From: DASTFY01 sp963829955
GTDB taxonomy: Bacteria > Actinomycetota > Acidimicrobiia > Acidimicrobiales > Ilumatobacteraceae
NCBI GenBank assembly: GCA_963829955.1
Contig: CAWHKS010000009.1
Coordinates: 124,001 to 188,000 of the forward strand
DNA: 64,000 nucleotides
Direction of reading: 5' to 3'
The notes below the pieces were generated by a model. The model was not told where the DNA came from, made no database searches, and saw nothing but the letters and a program-made list of their open reading frames with translations. Below are positions 51,026-60,527 of this stretch, in pieces; position 1 is the first letter of the stretch, and each line of letters begins with the position of its first letter. Position numbers and translations under genes: made by a program.

Positions 51026-52735
51026 TCAGGTCGTCGTTGCCTGTTCTGTGGAGCCGGAACCGGCGACAAGGTCGAACTCGATCACCTTCTCGAAGTCGCG
51101 CTCGGCGTCCTCGTCATAGGGACGGGCCTTCTGCACCAGCAGATGGGCCGACCGTCCGTCGAAGCTGATCTCTCCGAGGCAGTTGCCGAACACCGGGCCA
51201 CGATCGATCTCCCACGACACCCGCGGCCGCTCCCGGCGCACTGCACCGCGGAGGATGCGACCGAGGGTGCGCCCGAACCGTGACGTGCCGAGGCGCATGG
51301 CCGTGCGCTCCGGCGGCGTCAACGCGTTGCGGATCGGTGAGTTCACCAGCTGGTAGATCCGAGTTCCCGGCTCTCGGCGGTCGGGGAAGCGGATCTCCGA
51401 GGCATACGAGAAGTGAATGTCGCCGGACAACACCGAGATCGTGGCCGGCGCGTCTGACCGCGACGCGTCACCAAGGTCCTCAAGTAGCTCGACGAACGCG
51501 GCGAAGGAGCGGTGGAACGCCGGCCAGTCCTCCATGTCGGCCTTGCGCCGGGTCCACTCGCCGAGCCGACGCCCGGGACCACCCCACGAGCCGTCGCAGA
51601 TCGCCTCGCTCCACACCTGCAGATCATGCAAACCGCCCGGCACGAACACCGGCAACGACGTTCCGATGAGCAGATGATCCACATCCACGTGACAGGCATC
51701 GATCACCCAGTTCCACTCGTCGTCATCGACGATCTGGCGCTTGGCAGGCTCCAGCACACGACCGTTGCGGGCGTCGATCATCACCAGCCGGACCCGGGCG
51801 ATGTCGCGCACGAAGTTGAACCGGTAACCGCCTGCGACGGGTGTGAACTCCTCCGACCGTCTAGCCCATTCACGCAACAGTTCCTCGCCGTCCTCGACCT
51901 CCGTCAGGGCAGCCAGGATCCCCTCCGACCGGATGACCTCCGGGCTCAAGTTGCCGAGGTGCTGATACAGCCAGTAGGTCATCAGGCCACCGATGATGTG
52001 GTCCTGCCACCAGTCTTGCTGTCGGATGTCACGGACCCACGCGTCGGAGATGTTCCAGTCGTCAATCATGTCGTGGTCGTCAAAGATCATCACGCTGGGC
52101 ACGTTGGAGAAGAACCACCGCTCGATCTCCGGTGACCAGGCCTCGTGGTAGAGCCACGTGAACTCCTCGAAGCCGTCGACGAGCTCCTCCGGCAATGTCG
52201 TCTCTGGACCGTTCTTCAGACCCTTGCGCTTCTCGGCGATGCGCTCGCGCACCATTGGCGACGAATCGTCGGCATAAACCTGATCACCGAGGAACACCGC
52301 CAGCTCCGGCCACTCCTCGACCGGCTGATCCAACATTCCCAAGGCGTAGACGTACAATGCATCGACGCCGCGGCCACGTGAGTCCAGGGCCAGCTCCAGC
52401 GCCCACGGCGCGTCATGCGGCGCGGCGGTCCGGCACGATCCGAACACGATCTTGGGTGAGATGCCACCCCCGAGCGTCCGGATCCGGCTCGCGGGGAGCG
52501 CGCCGCCCGGGACCGGCCAGCGGACCTCGCCATCCAATCTCAGGTCGTATTCGATGCAGGATGCAGGCTCGAGATCCTCGAGGATCACCAACGCGAAATG
52601 GTGACCGGCTACGCAGAATGTTGGCGTGGTCCGACCCAAGAGTTCCACCGTGCAGCGCTGGTCGGTCTCGACCCACACGGTCGCCGACGTCTCGGCGACG
52701 TGACGCAACATCGGGCCAAGGATCAACTCAGCCAC
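51026..52735 (-). CDS. PhoD-like metallophosphatase
   Basis: This 569-aa protein has an N-terminal fibronectin-like domain (residues 1-90) and the PhoD phosphatase core: KIVFGSCRTA, VFLGDQVYADD, VMIFDDHDMIDDWN and ISVLSGDIHFSYASEI. These carry the metal-binding Asp, Asn and His residues. Unlike typical PhoD it has no Tat signal, so it seems cytoplasmic. It starts at GTG 52735 and lies 56 nt downstream of the DUF1206-PAP2 pair on the same strand, so they may form one transcript. The substrate (phosphodiester or other) is unknown. Confidence 0.85.
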   Translation of the reverse strand: MAELILGPMLRHVAETSATVWVETDQRCTVELLGRTTPTFCVAGHHFALVILEDLEPASCIEYDLRLDGEVRWPVPGGALPASRIRTLGGGISPKIVFGSCRTAAPHDAPWALELALDSRGRGVDALYVYALGMLDQPVEEWPELAVFLGDQVYADDSSPMVRERIAEKRKGLKNGPETTLPEELVDGFEEFTWLYHEAWSPEIERWFFSNVPSVMIFDDHDMIDDWNISDAWVRDIRQQDWWQDHIIGGLMTYWLYQHLGNLSPEVIRSEGILAALTEVEDGEELLREWARRSEEFTPVAGGYRFNFVRDIARVRLVMIDARNGRVLEPAKRQIVDDDEWNWVIDACHVDVDHLLIGTSLPVFVPGGLHDLQVWSEAICDGSWGGPGRRLGEWTRRKADMEDWPAFHRSFAAFVELLEDLGDASRSDAPATISVLSGDIHFSYASEIRFPDRREPGTRIYQLVNSPIRNALTPPERTAMRLGTSRFGRTLGRILRGAVRRERPRVSWEIDRGPVFGNCLGEISFDGRSAHLLVQKARPYDEDAERDFEKVIEFDLVAGSGSTEQATTT

Positions 52736-52791
52736 TGGTGTCCCTCACTCCCTTCAACGGCCTTCCTGCGGCACGCGGCGCGGCAGGATGG

Positions 52792-53673
52792 TCAGTCCGC
52801 GCTCTTGAGCCGCTGGCGGGGCGCCGAGATGACGCAGAACAGCCCGTACAGCACGAGAGCGATGGCCGCGAACCACACGAGGGCGACGCCGAGCCCGGAG
52901 TCGGTGACCTCCTTCAGCGCACCGTCGAAACCCTTGGCCTCGTCCGGGCGGAAGCGCACGGCGGCTCGGACGAGGAGCCAGCCGACCAGCCCCATGACGA
53001 TTGCCCGACCGGCCCATCCGACGCGGCCGAGCGTGATGATCGTCTCATGGCGGATCGGGCCGACACCGCGTGGCTCGAGCTCGTCGCGGAACTTTGCCTG
53101 CAAACCCTTGATCGCGAAGTAGACCCCGATGGCGATGACGAGGACACCGAGCGCACCGATCAGCCACCGCCCCCCGCTCTTCTCCATCAGCTCGCGGGTG
53201 AAGCGCTCGACCTTCGCGTCCTCGCCGGGTGCGCCACTTGATGAGCCGCTGTGTCTGGCGAACGACAGCGCCGTCCACGCCAGCGCCGCGTACACCGCGG
53301 CGCTGGCGAGGTAGCCCACCCGAGTGAGCCAGGTCTTGGCGGAGTTCTCGGCCGGCAGCAGAACGGAGATGACCCGCCAGAGGGCGTAGAGGAGGAGCCC
53401 GGCGGCGACGACGTAGAGCGCGATCTCCCCGAACGATGTGTCGGCGATCTCGGCGACGGCACCGGTCTGGCTCGCCTCCTGCTCGGCCGTATTGCCCGGG
53501 TCGCGGCCCGACGCATCGAGCGCGATCTGCACGGCGAGCAGCCCGACCACGCCGTAGACGAGTCCTTTGGCGACCCACCCCAGCCGGCCCAGCATGACCA
53601 GACCGGGATGGCGACGTGCGAGGTCTTCGACGGTCTGCGATCCGGTCTCACCGGTGAACGTGGAACTGGTCAT
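52792..53673 (-). CDS. DUF1206 membrane protein
   Basis: This 293-aa protein matches the DUF1206 pattern: about six membrane helices in three similar pairs, each opened by a short motif such as LGRLGWVAKGLVYGVVGLLA, LTRVGYLASAAVYAALAWTA and LGRVGWAGRAIVMGLVGWLL. The threefold internal repeat is visible by eye. Function of the family is unknown. ATG 53673 overlaps the PAP2 stop, so the two are translationally coupled. Confidence 0.88.
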   Translation of the reverse strand: MTSSTFTGETGSQTVEDLARRHPGLVMLGRLGWVAKGLVYGVVGLLAVQIALDASGRDPGNTAEQEASQTGAVAEIADTSFGEIALYVVAAGLLLYALWRVISVLLPAENSAKTWLTRVGYLASAAVYAALAWTALSFARHSGSSSGAPGEDAKVERFTRELMEKSGGRWLIGALGVLVIAIGVYFAIKGLQAKFRDELEPRGVGPIRHETIITLGRVGWAGRAIVMGLVGWLLVRAAVRFRPDEAKGFDGALKEVTDSGLGVALVWFAAIALVLYGLFCVISAPRQRLKSAD

Positions 53674-54455
53674 GCCTGAACTCCTTGGGAGGTGAGGTCC
53701 AGTCGTCGAACGCGCTCGGGCGCGTTCGGATCTTGGCGATCGATCTCGGCGACACCCTTGGCCAGGGCGCCGCGCACGATGTAGAGCGCGGCGAGGCCGA
53801 GCAGGAACCCAGCTATGACGTCGAGCGGGTGGTGCATGCCGCGCCACACCCGTGAGACGCCGACGACGAGCGGTGCGGCGACGGCGATGAGAGCGAAGAT
53901 CGCCCGCACGACCCGGTTGCGCGTGTGCCAGCACACCACCACGAACAGACCGGCGTAGAAGGCGACGGCTGCAGCGGTGTGACCCGACGGGAAGCTGCCC
54001 GAGGGTGCCGGCGGATCGAGTTGGTCGACCGGAGGACGGTCTCGGTCCACGATGAAGCTCGAGGTCACGAAGACTGTCGCCTCGAGGATCACGGCCAGCG
54101 CGAGGAACACCCCGTCGTGCCATCGTCGCCAGACGACCACCATCGCGCCGCCCACGATCGCCACGAGGATCACCTTCACGAGCGTGTCCGACAGCATCGA
54201 GCCGTAATCGGTCAATGTGTTCCAGGTCGAGGTGCGACGGTCCTCGAGCCACTCAGCTACCGCGCGGTCCGCGTCACCGACAGGCCCGTCGTCGAGGAAC
54301 GCCATGTAGAGCAGCCCGACAACGGTCGTGACGGCGAGCAGCAGCGACCCGCGGATGGCGAGGTGCAGGAGCGCCGGCTTGCGCAGCGGCCACGCCCGCA
54401 CCCAGTGATCGCTGTGCGTCTCAAACCGGCCGCCGACCTCCACCGTGCCACTCAT
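53670..54455 (-). CDS. PAP2-family lipid phosphatase
   Basis: This 261-aa membrane protein has the PAP2 catalytic motifs: an N-terminal RDRPPVDQL (KxxxxxxRP-like), FPSGHTAAAVAFY with the central His, and SRVWRGMHHPLDVIAG with the nucleophilic His. About six helices are expected, with the active site on the outer face. It dephosphorylates lipid phosphates such as phosphatidate or undecaprenyl pyrophosphate. It starts at ATG 54455 and is coupled to the DUF1206 gene by a 4-nt overlap. Confidence 0.9.
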   Translation of the reverse strand: MSGTVEVGGRFETHSDHWVRAWPLRKPALLHLAIRGSLLLAVTTVVGLLYMAFLDDGPVGDADRAVAEWLEDRRTSTWNTLTDYGSMLSDTLVKVILVAIVGGAMVVVWRRWHDGVFLALAVILEATVFVTSSFIVDRDRPPVDQLDPPAPSGSFPSGHTAAAVAFYAGLFVVVCWHTRNRVVRAIFALIAVAAPLVVGVSRVWRGMHHPLDVIAGFLLGLAALYIVRGALAKGVAEIDRQDPNAPERVRRLDLTSQGVQA

Positions 54456-54627
54456 GACGCCGGCACCAGAATGGGCACGCGTCCGGTCACCTTCCCAAGG
54501 GTCCTGCCCTCGTGCATCAACACATCCACCGACGTCACCTGGCCTCCATACGATGTCGACAGGCGCGGTACCCACTTGCGGCCAGGTGAAACGCTCGGGC
54601 CGACGGCCCCCGGCCCGTCGAGCCCCG

Positions 54628-57600
54628 TCACCCCCCCTCGTTGGCTCGCTCGCCGAGCAAACGGTCGATCTCTGACTGCACGTAGGCGACCGTGTCGGCG
54701 TCGCTCATCCCGGCGCCGCTGCGCACGGCAGCAGCGAACTCGGCCGGGCCGAGCACGTCCCGGGCGCGGTTCGCCTCGGCTGCGAGTTGCTTGGCGTCGC
54801 CCGGTTCGAAAGGAAAGGCGGCGTTGGCGTCAGCCGCCACGAGCGCGCCGTGGAGCACGGCGGCGGCCCGGTGCGCTCCGAGGTCGGCGAGGATGCCGAG
54901 CACGTGCCGCATCGAGAGCCACTGGTTCGCCCAGTCTCCGCCGCGGTACCAGACGTCAATGACCTCGGCGAAGCCGCGCAGCCCGTCGGCCACGCGACCC
55001 TGTTGCGCCGACAGCCAGTGCACCTCGGTCAGCGCAAACGCTCGGATCCACCGGTTCCCGCCCTCGTTCCCGAGGTCAGCCGCCAGGCGCAGCGCCTGCT
55101 CGGCCCGCGCGCTGTCGCTGGCCCGCAGCGCCAGGCCGTGGGCATAGGCGGCCTGCGCGAGCGAGGTCGGGGAACCGCAGCGCTCGGCCGCGGCAGACGC
55201 TCGTTCAGCCACCATCGCCCCGCGGACGGCGTCACCGATCGACGTAGCGGCGACCGACGACATGTACAGCGCGTGCGACAAGGCAGCCGGGGAACCGCTC
55301 GCCTCGGCAGCAGCGACGAAGCGCTCCATCCAGCGCAGTGCTTGCTGCGTCTCCCCGCTGTAGAACAGGGCGTTGCCGAGGACACGCTCGGCGAGGCCGC
55401 TCGACGGGACGCCAAGCTCCCCGGCGACGGCGATCGAGCGATGTGCCGACGAAATGGCGGTGTCGAGATCACCGCGCACCCAGCGCCCGTAGGCCGCGAC
55501 GCCGAGCACGACCGGAGCCGCGGACGAGCCTTCGAAGCCCGTCATCTGCATCGTCGCCTCGGCCCAGTCGGCGATCTCGTAACGAACGCGACGGAAGGAG
55601 TACTCGTGCAGGCTGGCCACCAGCCTGGCGGCGATGGAGAGATCCCCCGCCCGCACGGCACTGCCGTGGGCGGCGCGCAGGTTGTCGAGGTCGCGGTCGA
55701 TCCGGGCCGCCCAGCGTCCCTCGTCGGCGCTGTCCAACTCGACGGCCGCCCGTTCGGCCACGTCGACGAACCACTCTCTATGGCGCTCCTCGACGGGTGC
55801 GAGCGAGCCGGCGTACCTGAGGCGCTCCTGGCCGAACTCGCGCAATGTCTCGAGTAGGCGGTAGCGGGGCTCGTCGGGGTCCACCAGCTGCACCATCGAC
55901 TTGTCGACCAGGTCGATCACGACGCGCGCCGAGCCTCCTCCTCCTCCTCCTCCTGTCCGACCGGCGGCACCGCACACGGCGTCGGCGGCGTCGAGATCGA
56001 AGCTGCCGGCGAACGCAGAGAGGTTCGTGAAGGCCTCCTGGTCGGCGGGATCGAGGAGCTCGTAGGACCACTGGACGAGCGAGTGGAGGTTGCGGTGCCG
56101 CGGGTCGGCGCTCCCCCGCTGGCCTGCGAGCAGGGAGAAGCGCTGATCGAGCCGGGCGGCCAATGCCTCCACGCCGATCGACCGCATCCTCGCCGCGGCC
56201 ATCTCGATCGCCAGCGGCAACCCGTCGAGGCGCCGGCAGATCTCCGCCACCGGCGCCAGGCTGCGGTCGTCGAGCCGGAATCCAGGGCGCGCTTCGGCCG
56301 CACGCTCGGCGAACAGCTGCACCGCAGCGGCGGTTCGGGCCTCGTCGCCCGCGCCCGCGGCGGGCACGCGCAGCGGCGCCAACATGTGGACGGACTCCCC
56401 CGGCAACCCGAGCGGCTCCCGACCGGTGGCCAGCACGATCAGCCGTGGACAACGCCGGCAGAGCCGTTGGACCAGAGGAACGACCGCGTCCAGGACATGC
56501 TCGCAGTTGTCGAGCACCAGCAGCACGGCCCGGTCCTGGATGAACTCCTCGATGGTCCGCGCCAGCGTGAGGTGCTGGCGCTGCTCGACGTCGAGCGCGC
56601 TCGCGATGAGCCTGATGGTGGCGTCCGCGTCGCGCACGGAGGCCAACTCGACGACGGCCACCTGCCCGAACTGTTCGGCGCTGGCGGCCGCGACGGACAT
56701 CGCTAGCCGTGTCTTGCCGACGCCCCCCGGCCCACAGATCGTGACGATCGGACGCTCCTCGAGCGCCTTCCGGACGGCCGTTATGTCGCCGGCCCGACCG
56801 ATCAGCTGCGTGGGCTCCCGGCGCACCAGCGCGGCTCCAGCAGCGGGCGTCGAGCTGATCGATGGTCGCAGCAGGGACGCGTCGTCCGCGAGGATCTGCG
56901 CCTCCAACGCCTGCGCCGCCGGAGAGAGGCTGAGGCCCATCTCGCGGAGCATCGAGCGCAAGTCGGCGCACCGGCGCAGCGCCTCGGCCTGCCGGCCGGC
57001 GCGGTAGAGGGCCAGCATCAGCTGGCGCCAGAATCGCTCCCGGAGGGGATGCTCGGCGACGAGCGCTTCGAGCTCGGCCACCGGTCTGGCCTCCTCGCCG
57101 CGGTCGAGCAGGGCCTCGATCAGATCCTCCGTCACCGTCAGCCGTAGCTCCTTGAGGCGTAGCGCCTCCCCTCGCACCCCGGGCAACTCTGCGAACTCGC
57201 CGAAGGCGTCGCCGCGCCACAGTCCGAGGGCGCGTTCGAGCACCGGGATCCGGTCGGGGCCGGTGGCGGCACCAGCGAGGTCCTCGAAACGCGCGGCGTC
57301 CAGCTCGATCAGGTCGACGTCGATGGCGTAACCGGCCCCGCGGCCGCGAACGAACGGGGCGGGCCCGAGCGCACGCCGCAGACGCGAGACGTGACTCTGC
57401 AGCGTCGCCCGGGCAGACTCGGGAGGCTCCTCCTCCCACAGCGCCTCACAGAGGCGATCGACGCTGACCTCAGCCCCCCGGGCGGCGACGAGCACGGCGA
57501 GAAGCTGCCGGCGCTTCAACCCGTCGATCGGCACGAGCGTGCCGTCGCGCCGCACCTCCACTGGACCGAGCACGTTGACAGCGAGGCCAGACACCACGGC

Positions 57601-57651
57601 GCCATTGTTGCCGGGCTTCTCTGCCTGCAGGGTGGTTGTCACGCGTGTCAT
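54628..57651 (-). CDS. SARP/AfsR-type regulator with ATPase and TPR region
   Basis: This 1007-aa protein has an OmpR-like DNA-binding domain (about residues 25-100), a bacterial transcriptional activator domain (BTAD, 105-255, with AFGEFAELPGVRGEALRL), an NB-ARC/STAND ATPase (Walker A CGPGGVGKTRLAMS near 300, Walker B VLLVLDNCEHVLD) and C-terminal TPR-like helices. AfsR-type proteins activate secondary-metabolism or catabolic genes. ATG 57651 is chosen as start. A run of seven glycines, from a GGA repeat, lies in the ATPase-TPR linker. It is divergent from the tautomerase/flavoprotein genes, which it probably controls. Confidence 0.9.
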   Translation of the reverse strand: MTRVTTTLQAEKPGNNGAVVSGLAVNVLGPVEVRRDGTLVPIDGLKRRQLLAVLVAARGAEVSVDRLCEALWEEEPPESARATLQSHVSRLRRALGPAPFVRGRGAGYAIDVDLIELDAARFEDLAGAATGPDRIPVLERALGLWRGDAFGEFAELPGVRGEALRLKELRLTVTEDLIEALLDRGEEARPVAELEALVAEHPLRERFWRQLMLALYRAGRQAEALRRCADLRSMLREMGLSLSPAAQALEAQILADDASLLRPSISSTPAAGAALVRREPTQLIGRAGDITAVRKALEERPIVTICGPGGVGKTRLAMSVAAASAEQFGQVAVVELASVRDADATIRLIASALDVEQRQHLTLARTIEEFIQDRAVLLVLDNCEHVLDAVVPLVQRLCRRCPRLIVLATGREPLGLPGESVHMLAPLRVPAAGAGDEARTAAAVQLFAERAAEARPGFRLDDRSLAPVAEICRRLDGLPLAIEMAAARMRSIGVEALAARLDQRFSLLAGQRGSADPRHRNLHSLVQWSYELLDPADQEAFTNLSAFAGSFDLDAADAVCGAAGRTGGGGGGGSARVVIDLVDKSMVQLVDPDEPRYRLLETLREFGQERLRYAGSLAPVEERHREWFVDVAERAAVELDSADEGRWAARIDRDLDNLRAAHGSAVRAGDLSIAARLVASLHEYSFRRVRYEIADWAEATMQMTGFEGSSAAPVVLGVAAYGRWVRGDLDTAISSAHRSIAVAGELGVPSSGLAERVLGNALFYSGETQQALRWMERFVAAAEASGSPAALSHALYMSSVAATSIGDAVRGAMVAERASAAAERCGSPTSLAQAAYAHGLALRASDSARAEQALRLAADLGNEGGNRWIRAFALTEVHWLSAQQGRVADGLRGFAEVIDVWYRGGDWANQWLSMRHVLGILADLGAHRAAAVLHGALVAADANAAFPFEPGDAKQLAAEANRARDVLGPAEFAAAVRSGAGMSDADTVAYVQSEIDRLLGERANEGG
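55933..55954 (-). repeat. GGA trinucleotide microsatellite inside SARP gene
   Basis: Seven consecutive TCC units on the plus strand (GGA on the coding strand) encode the glycine run in RTGGGGGGGSAR. The repeat lies in frame in an interdomain linker, so unit gain or loss would lengthen or shorten the linker without breaking the gene. Confidence 0.7.
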
Positions 57652-57726
57652 GCCAACGGCAGGCAGGCGGCAAGCGCGAACCGCCAGGATCGACAGCAAC
57701 GGCCACCGAACTGAGGAGAAACCATC

Positions 57727-57951
57727 ATGCCGTTCGTCAACGTGAAGCTGATCAAGGGCGTCTTCGACGCCGGCCAGAAGCAGGAGATGATCGAGAAGCT
57801 GACCGACACCATGGTCGAGATCGAGGGCGAGGCCATGCGCCCCGTCACCTGGGTCACGATCGAAGAGGTCGACAGCGGTGATTGGGGGATCGGCGGTAAG
57901 GCGCTCACCACGCAGGACGTGCACGACCTCCAGTCCGCCGGAGCGGGCTGA
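57727..57951 (+). CDS. 4-oxalocrotonate tautomerase-family protein
   Basis: This 74-aa protein begins MPFVNVKLIKGVF; Pro2, exposed after Met removal, is the catalytic base of the tautomerase family. The rest (QEMIEKLTDTMVEIEG; VTWVTIEEVDSGDWGIGG) fits the monomer that forms hexamers. It follows a GAGGAG site and is divergent from the SARP gene. Family members isomerise enols in aromatic-ring degradation or dehalogenate; this substrate is unknown. Confidence 0.9.
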   Translation: MPFVNVKLIKGVFDAGQKQEMIEKLTDTMVEIEGEAMRPVTWVTIEEVDSGDWGIGGKALTTQDVHDLQSAGAG

Positions 57952-57977
57952 GGGTCCGAACGCGACCCCAAGGCGCT

Positions 57978-58012
57978 GACGGCGATGGGCGGCAACGTCG
58001 CCCATCGCCGTC
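57978..58012 (+). terminator. Strong hairpin after the tautomerase gene
   Basis: GACGGCGATGGGCG (57978-57991) and CGCCCATCGCCGTC (57999-58012) are perfect 14-bp arms around a 7-nt loop, GCAACGT. There is no T-run. It lies 26 nt after the tautomerase stop and 87 nt before the next gene, so it is a likely factor-independent (actinobacterial, T-less) terminator or processing site. Confidence 0.7.
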
Positions 58013-58099
58013 GCCTAGACCCTGTTCCCCTCAGTCCGAAGAGTTCCACCCGGGCCTGCACTGCGTCGGCCCATCCCGCGATAGACGGAGGACCCACTG

Positions 58100-59299
58100 A
58101 TGAGCACGCAACTGACCACCGAACTCGCCGGTCCCGGCATCTCGACCAGCATGACGCCCGGCACCGCTCCCTTCCCTTCCCCTCAGCTGCTCGACATGAT
58201 CCACGCCGGCGCCGCCACCGCCGACGCTCGAGCCCGCCTCGACGTGGACACCTTCGAGCAAATGCTGTCCGAGGGGCTGTTCCACATCCTTGTCCCGCCG
58301 GAGCTCGGCGGAGCCGGAGGCACACCCCGGCAGTGGTTCGACGCCACCCTCGCCGTCGCGCACGCTGACCCCTCCGCTGGTTGGATCGTCGCCCAGGGCG
58401 CCGTCCAGAACGCCTGGGTCGCCGTCGCGGCCGACGACCGCTTCGTCCGGGACTACTTCGCCACACGACAGACGATCGCGACCAGCGGCGCCGGACGCGT
58501 GCCCGCCGAGCTCATCGACGGCACCTACCTGGCGCGAGGCGCTCGCTGGCCCTACGTGTCGGGCTCCACGCACGCCGACTACGTCGGCGGCGCGGTCGTG
58601 ATCGCCGGCCCTGACGGATCGCTCGAGACCCGTCTCGTGCTCCAACCAGTCGGGGCGGCGACGATCCGACCGACCTGGGACACGCTCGGCCTGCGAGCCA
58701 CCGGCAGCAACGACGTCGACCTCGGCGAGCGCGTCGAGATCCCGGACTGGCTCACCTTTCCGTGGCCTGGTCTCGTCGTCACCCACCCAGGCGTTCTCGC
58801 CAACGCCACCACGGTGGGAGCGATGATCGCGTTCTCGGCGGCGGCCGTGCAGCTCGGCGCCGCCCGGCGGGCGATGGAGGTCGCGGCCCAATCGGCCGAG
58901 AGCAAGCGGCGTCCGCTCGAGAAGTCGCCGCTGGTCGAGCAGGCGCCGTTCATCCGCGGCTTCGCCGACATGCACGGCCGGATCGAGTTGGCCACTGCGG
59001 GGTTGCGTCACCTCCTCGACGACCTATGGAGCCGCGCCTGCGACGGAGAAGCTCCGGACACCGTCGGACGCGCCCGCCTCAGGCTGGCGGCCGCCGACGC
59101 CGTCACGACCGGCACCGACGTCGTGCGGACAGCCGCCCTGCTCGTCGGCGCCGACGCGACACACCGCTCGCACCCGATGGAACGCCTCACCCGGGACAGC
59201 CAGATGCTCTCCCACCATGTGGCGGTCAACGCCCCGTCACAGGAACGCCTCGGCGCCGTGTTGCTCGGCTCCTACGACGGACCGCCCGGCGTGATCTGA
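58100..59299 (+). CDS. Acyl-CoA dehydrogenase-like flavoprotein (monooxygenase type)
   Basis: This 399-aa protein has the acyl-CoA-dehydrogenase fold: LLDMIHAGAATADAR and MLSEGLFHILVPPELGGAG in the helical domain, DTLGLRATGSNDVDLGERVE in the beta domain and a C-terminal four-helix domain. It resembles class D flavin monooxygenases and oxidases more than beta-oxidation enzymes. ATG 58100 follows GGAGG. It lies downstream of the tautomerase with a hairpin between, and both are divergent from the SARP. It is a distant relative of the protein at 20504-21685. Confidence 0.75.
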   Translation: MSTQLTTELAGPGISTSMTPGTAPFPSPQLLDMIHAGAATADARARLDVDTFEQMLSEGLFHILVPPELGGAGGTPRQWFDATLAVAHADPSAGWIVAQGAVQNAWVAVAADDRFVRDYFATRQTIATSGAGRVPAELIDGTYLARGARWPYVSGSTHADYVGGAVVIAGPDGSLETRLVLQPVGAATIRPTWDTLGLRATGSNDVDLGERVEIPDWLTFPWPGLVVTHPGVLANATTVGAMIAFSAAAVQLGAARRAMEVAAQSAESKRRPLEKSPLVEQAPFIRGFADMHGRIELATAGLRHLLDDLWSRACDGEAPDTVGRARLRLAAADAVTTGTDVVRTAALLVGADATHRSHPMERLTRDSQMLSHHVAVNAPSQERLGAVLLGSYDGPPGVI

Positions 59300-59360
59300 C
59301 GGTACTTCCACAAACAGCCGTCGCTCACTCTTCGAGGAAGCGCCCTCCTACACTCCTCCC

Positions 59361-60527
59361 GTGACGCTTTGGCGGCGTTGGCGCGCCGACCTCGCCCGAC
59401 CGGAGGTCCCAACGGGCCGGGAGGGGCTCGGTTTCCTGGTCGGCACGGCAGTGGTCATCGTCGTCGCCGCCCAGTTGACCGACCCGGGCACCGCCCTCGA
59501 CTTGATCCTGCTGTCACCGGCGGTCGTCGCCTTCGTGCTCCGCGGCCTCATGCCGCGACTGCCCGCCGAGCTGTTCGCCGTGATGGTCATCGTGCCCGTC
59601 GCGCTTGCCGTCGGGCGCGACGGCGCGCTGGAGGGAGCGTTCTTCCTCGCCGTAATGATGGTGTACAACACGACGTCCCAACTCGGATCGTTGACCCGGG
59701 CGTTGATCATCACCGGCGCCGCGATGGCGCTCCCGTGGGTGGTGGCGGAGCAGATCGCTCCGGAGGCGGGGATCGCCTGGCAGCCGTGGGTCCTCGCCAA
59801 CGTGTTCATCCTCAGCCTCGGGCGGGCCGTGTACCGGCAAGAACGGTTGATCGAGCAGCTGGAGCAGGCCCGTCGCGCGCTGGCCGACCAGGAGGTGGCC
59901 GAGGAGCGGCGGCGCATCGCCCGCGAGTTACACGACCTGGCCGGGCACACGCTGGCGGCGATGCTGCTCCACGTCACCGGCGCCCGGCACGTGCTGCGCC
60001 GGGATCTCGCCGAGGCCGAGCGGGCGTTGATCGACGCCGAGACGGTCGGCCGAGCGAGCCTCGACCAGATCCGGGCCACGGTCGCTTCCCTGCGCGCCGA
60101 CGAACGAGGCACCGACCCGTCACTGGCCGGGGTGGCTGACATCGCCGCGCTCGTCGACGACTACCGCCGCGCTGGCCTGGTCGTCGACATGGCGATCGAT
60201 GAGTCGGCGGCCGAGCTGTCAGGGCCGGTCGGTGTTGCCGTCCACCGCGTCGCACGGGAGGGCCTGGCCAACGTAGCGCAGCACGCGCCGAACAACCATG
60301 TCGAGGTGCGGGTCGACCGTCACGGAGACGGTGTGCGCCTGCTCGTTGTCGATCGGGGACGACCGGCGCCGGCGCCGGACCCTCAGGGTCTGCATTTCGG
60401 TCTTGTCGGCATGGCCGAGCGGACCCGGTCGGTCGGAGGTCGATTCGATGCTGGGCCAACCCCGGACGGATGGCGCCTCGACGCCTACTTCCCGAGCGCG
60501 GGCGCTGATCAGTTCGTCCCGTCGTGA
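59361..60527 (+). CDS. NarL-type sensor histidine kinase
   Basis: This 388-aa kinase has about six N-terminal membrane helices (residues 25-155), a HisKA_3 dimerisation domain with the phospho-acceptor His in RRIARELHDLAGHTLAAM, and a short ATPase domain (VAREGLANVAQHAPNNHVEV; GLVGMAERTRSVGG). Starts at GTG 59361. Its stop overlaps the response-regulator start by 4 nt. It senses an unknown membrane or cell-envelope signal for the exporter encoded downstream. Confidence 0.9.
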   Translation: MTLWRRWRADLARPEVPTGREGLGFLVGTAVVIVVAAQLTDPGTALDLILLSPAVVAFVLRGLMPRLPAELFAVMVIVPVALAVGRDGALEGAFFLAVMMVYNTTSQLGSLTRALIITGAAMALPWVVAEQIAPEAGIAWQPWVLANVFILSLGRAVYRQERLIEQLEQARRALADQEVAEERRRIARELHDLAGHTLAAMLLHVTGARHVLRRDLAEAERALIDAETVGRASLDQIRATVASLRADERGTDPSLAGVADIAALVDDYRRAGLVVDMAIDESAAELSGPVGVAVHRVAREGLANVAQHAPNNHVEVRVDRHGDGVRLLVVDRGRPAPAPDPQGLHFGLVGMAERTRSVGGRFDAGPTPDGWRLDAYFPSAGADQFVPS

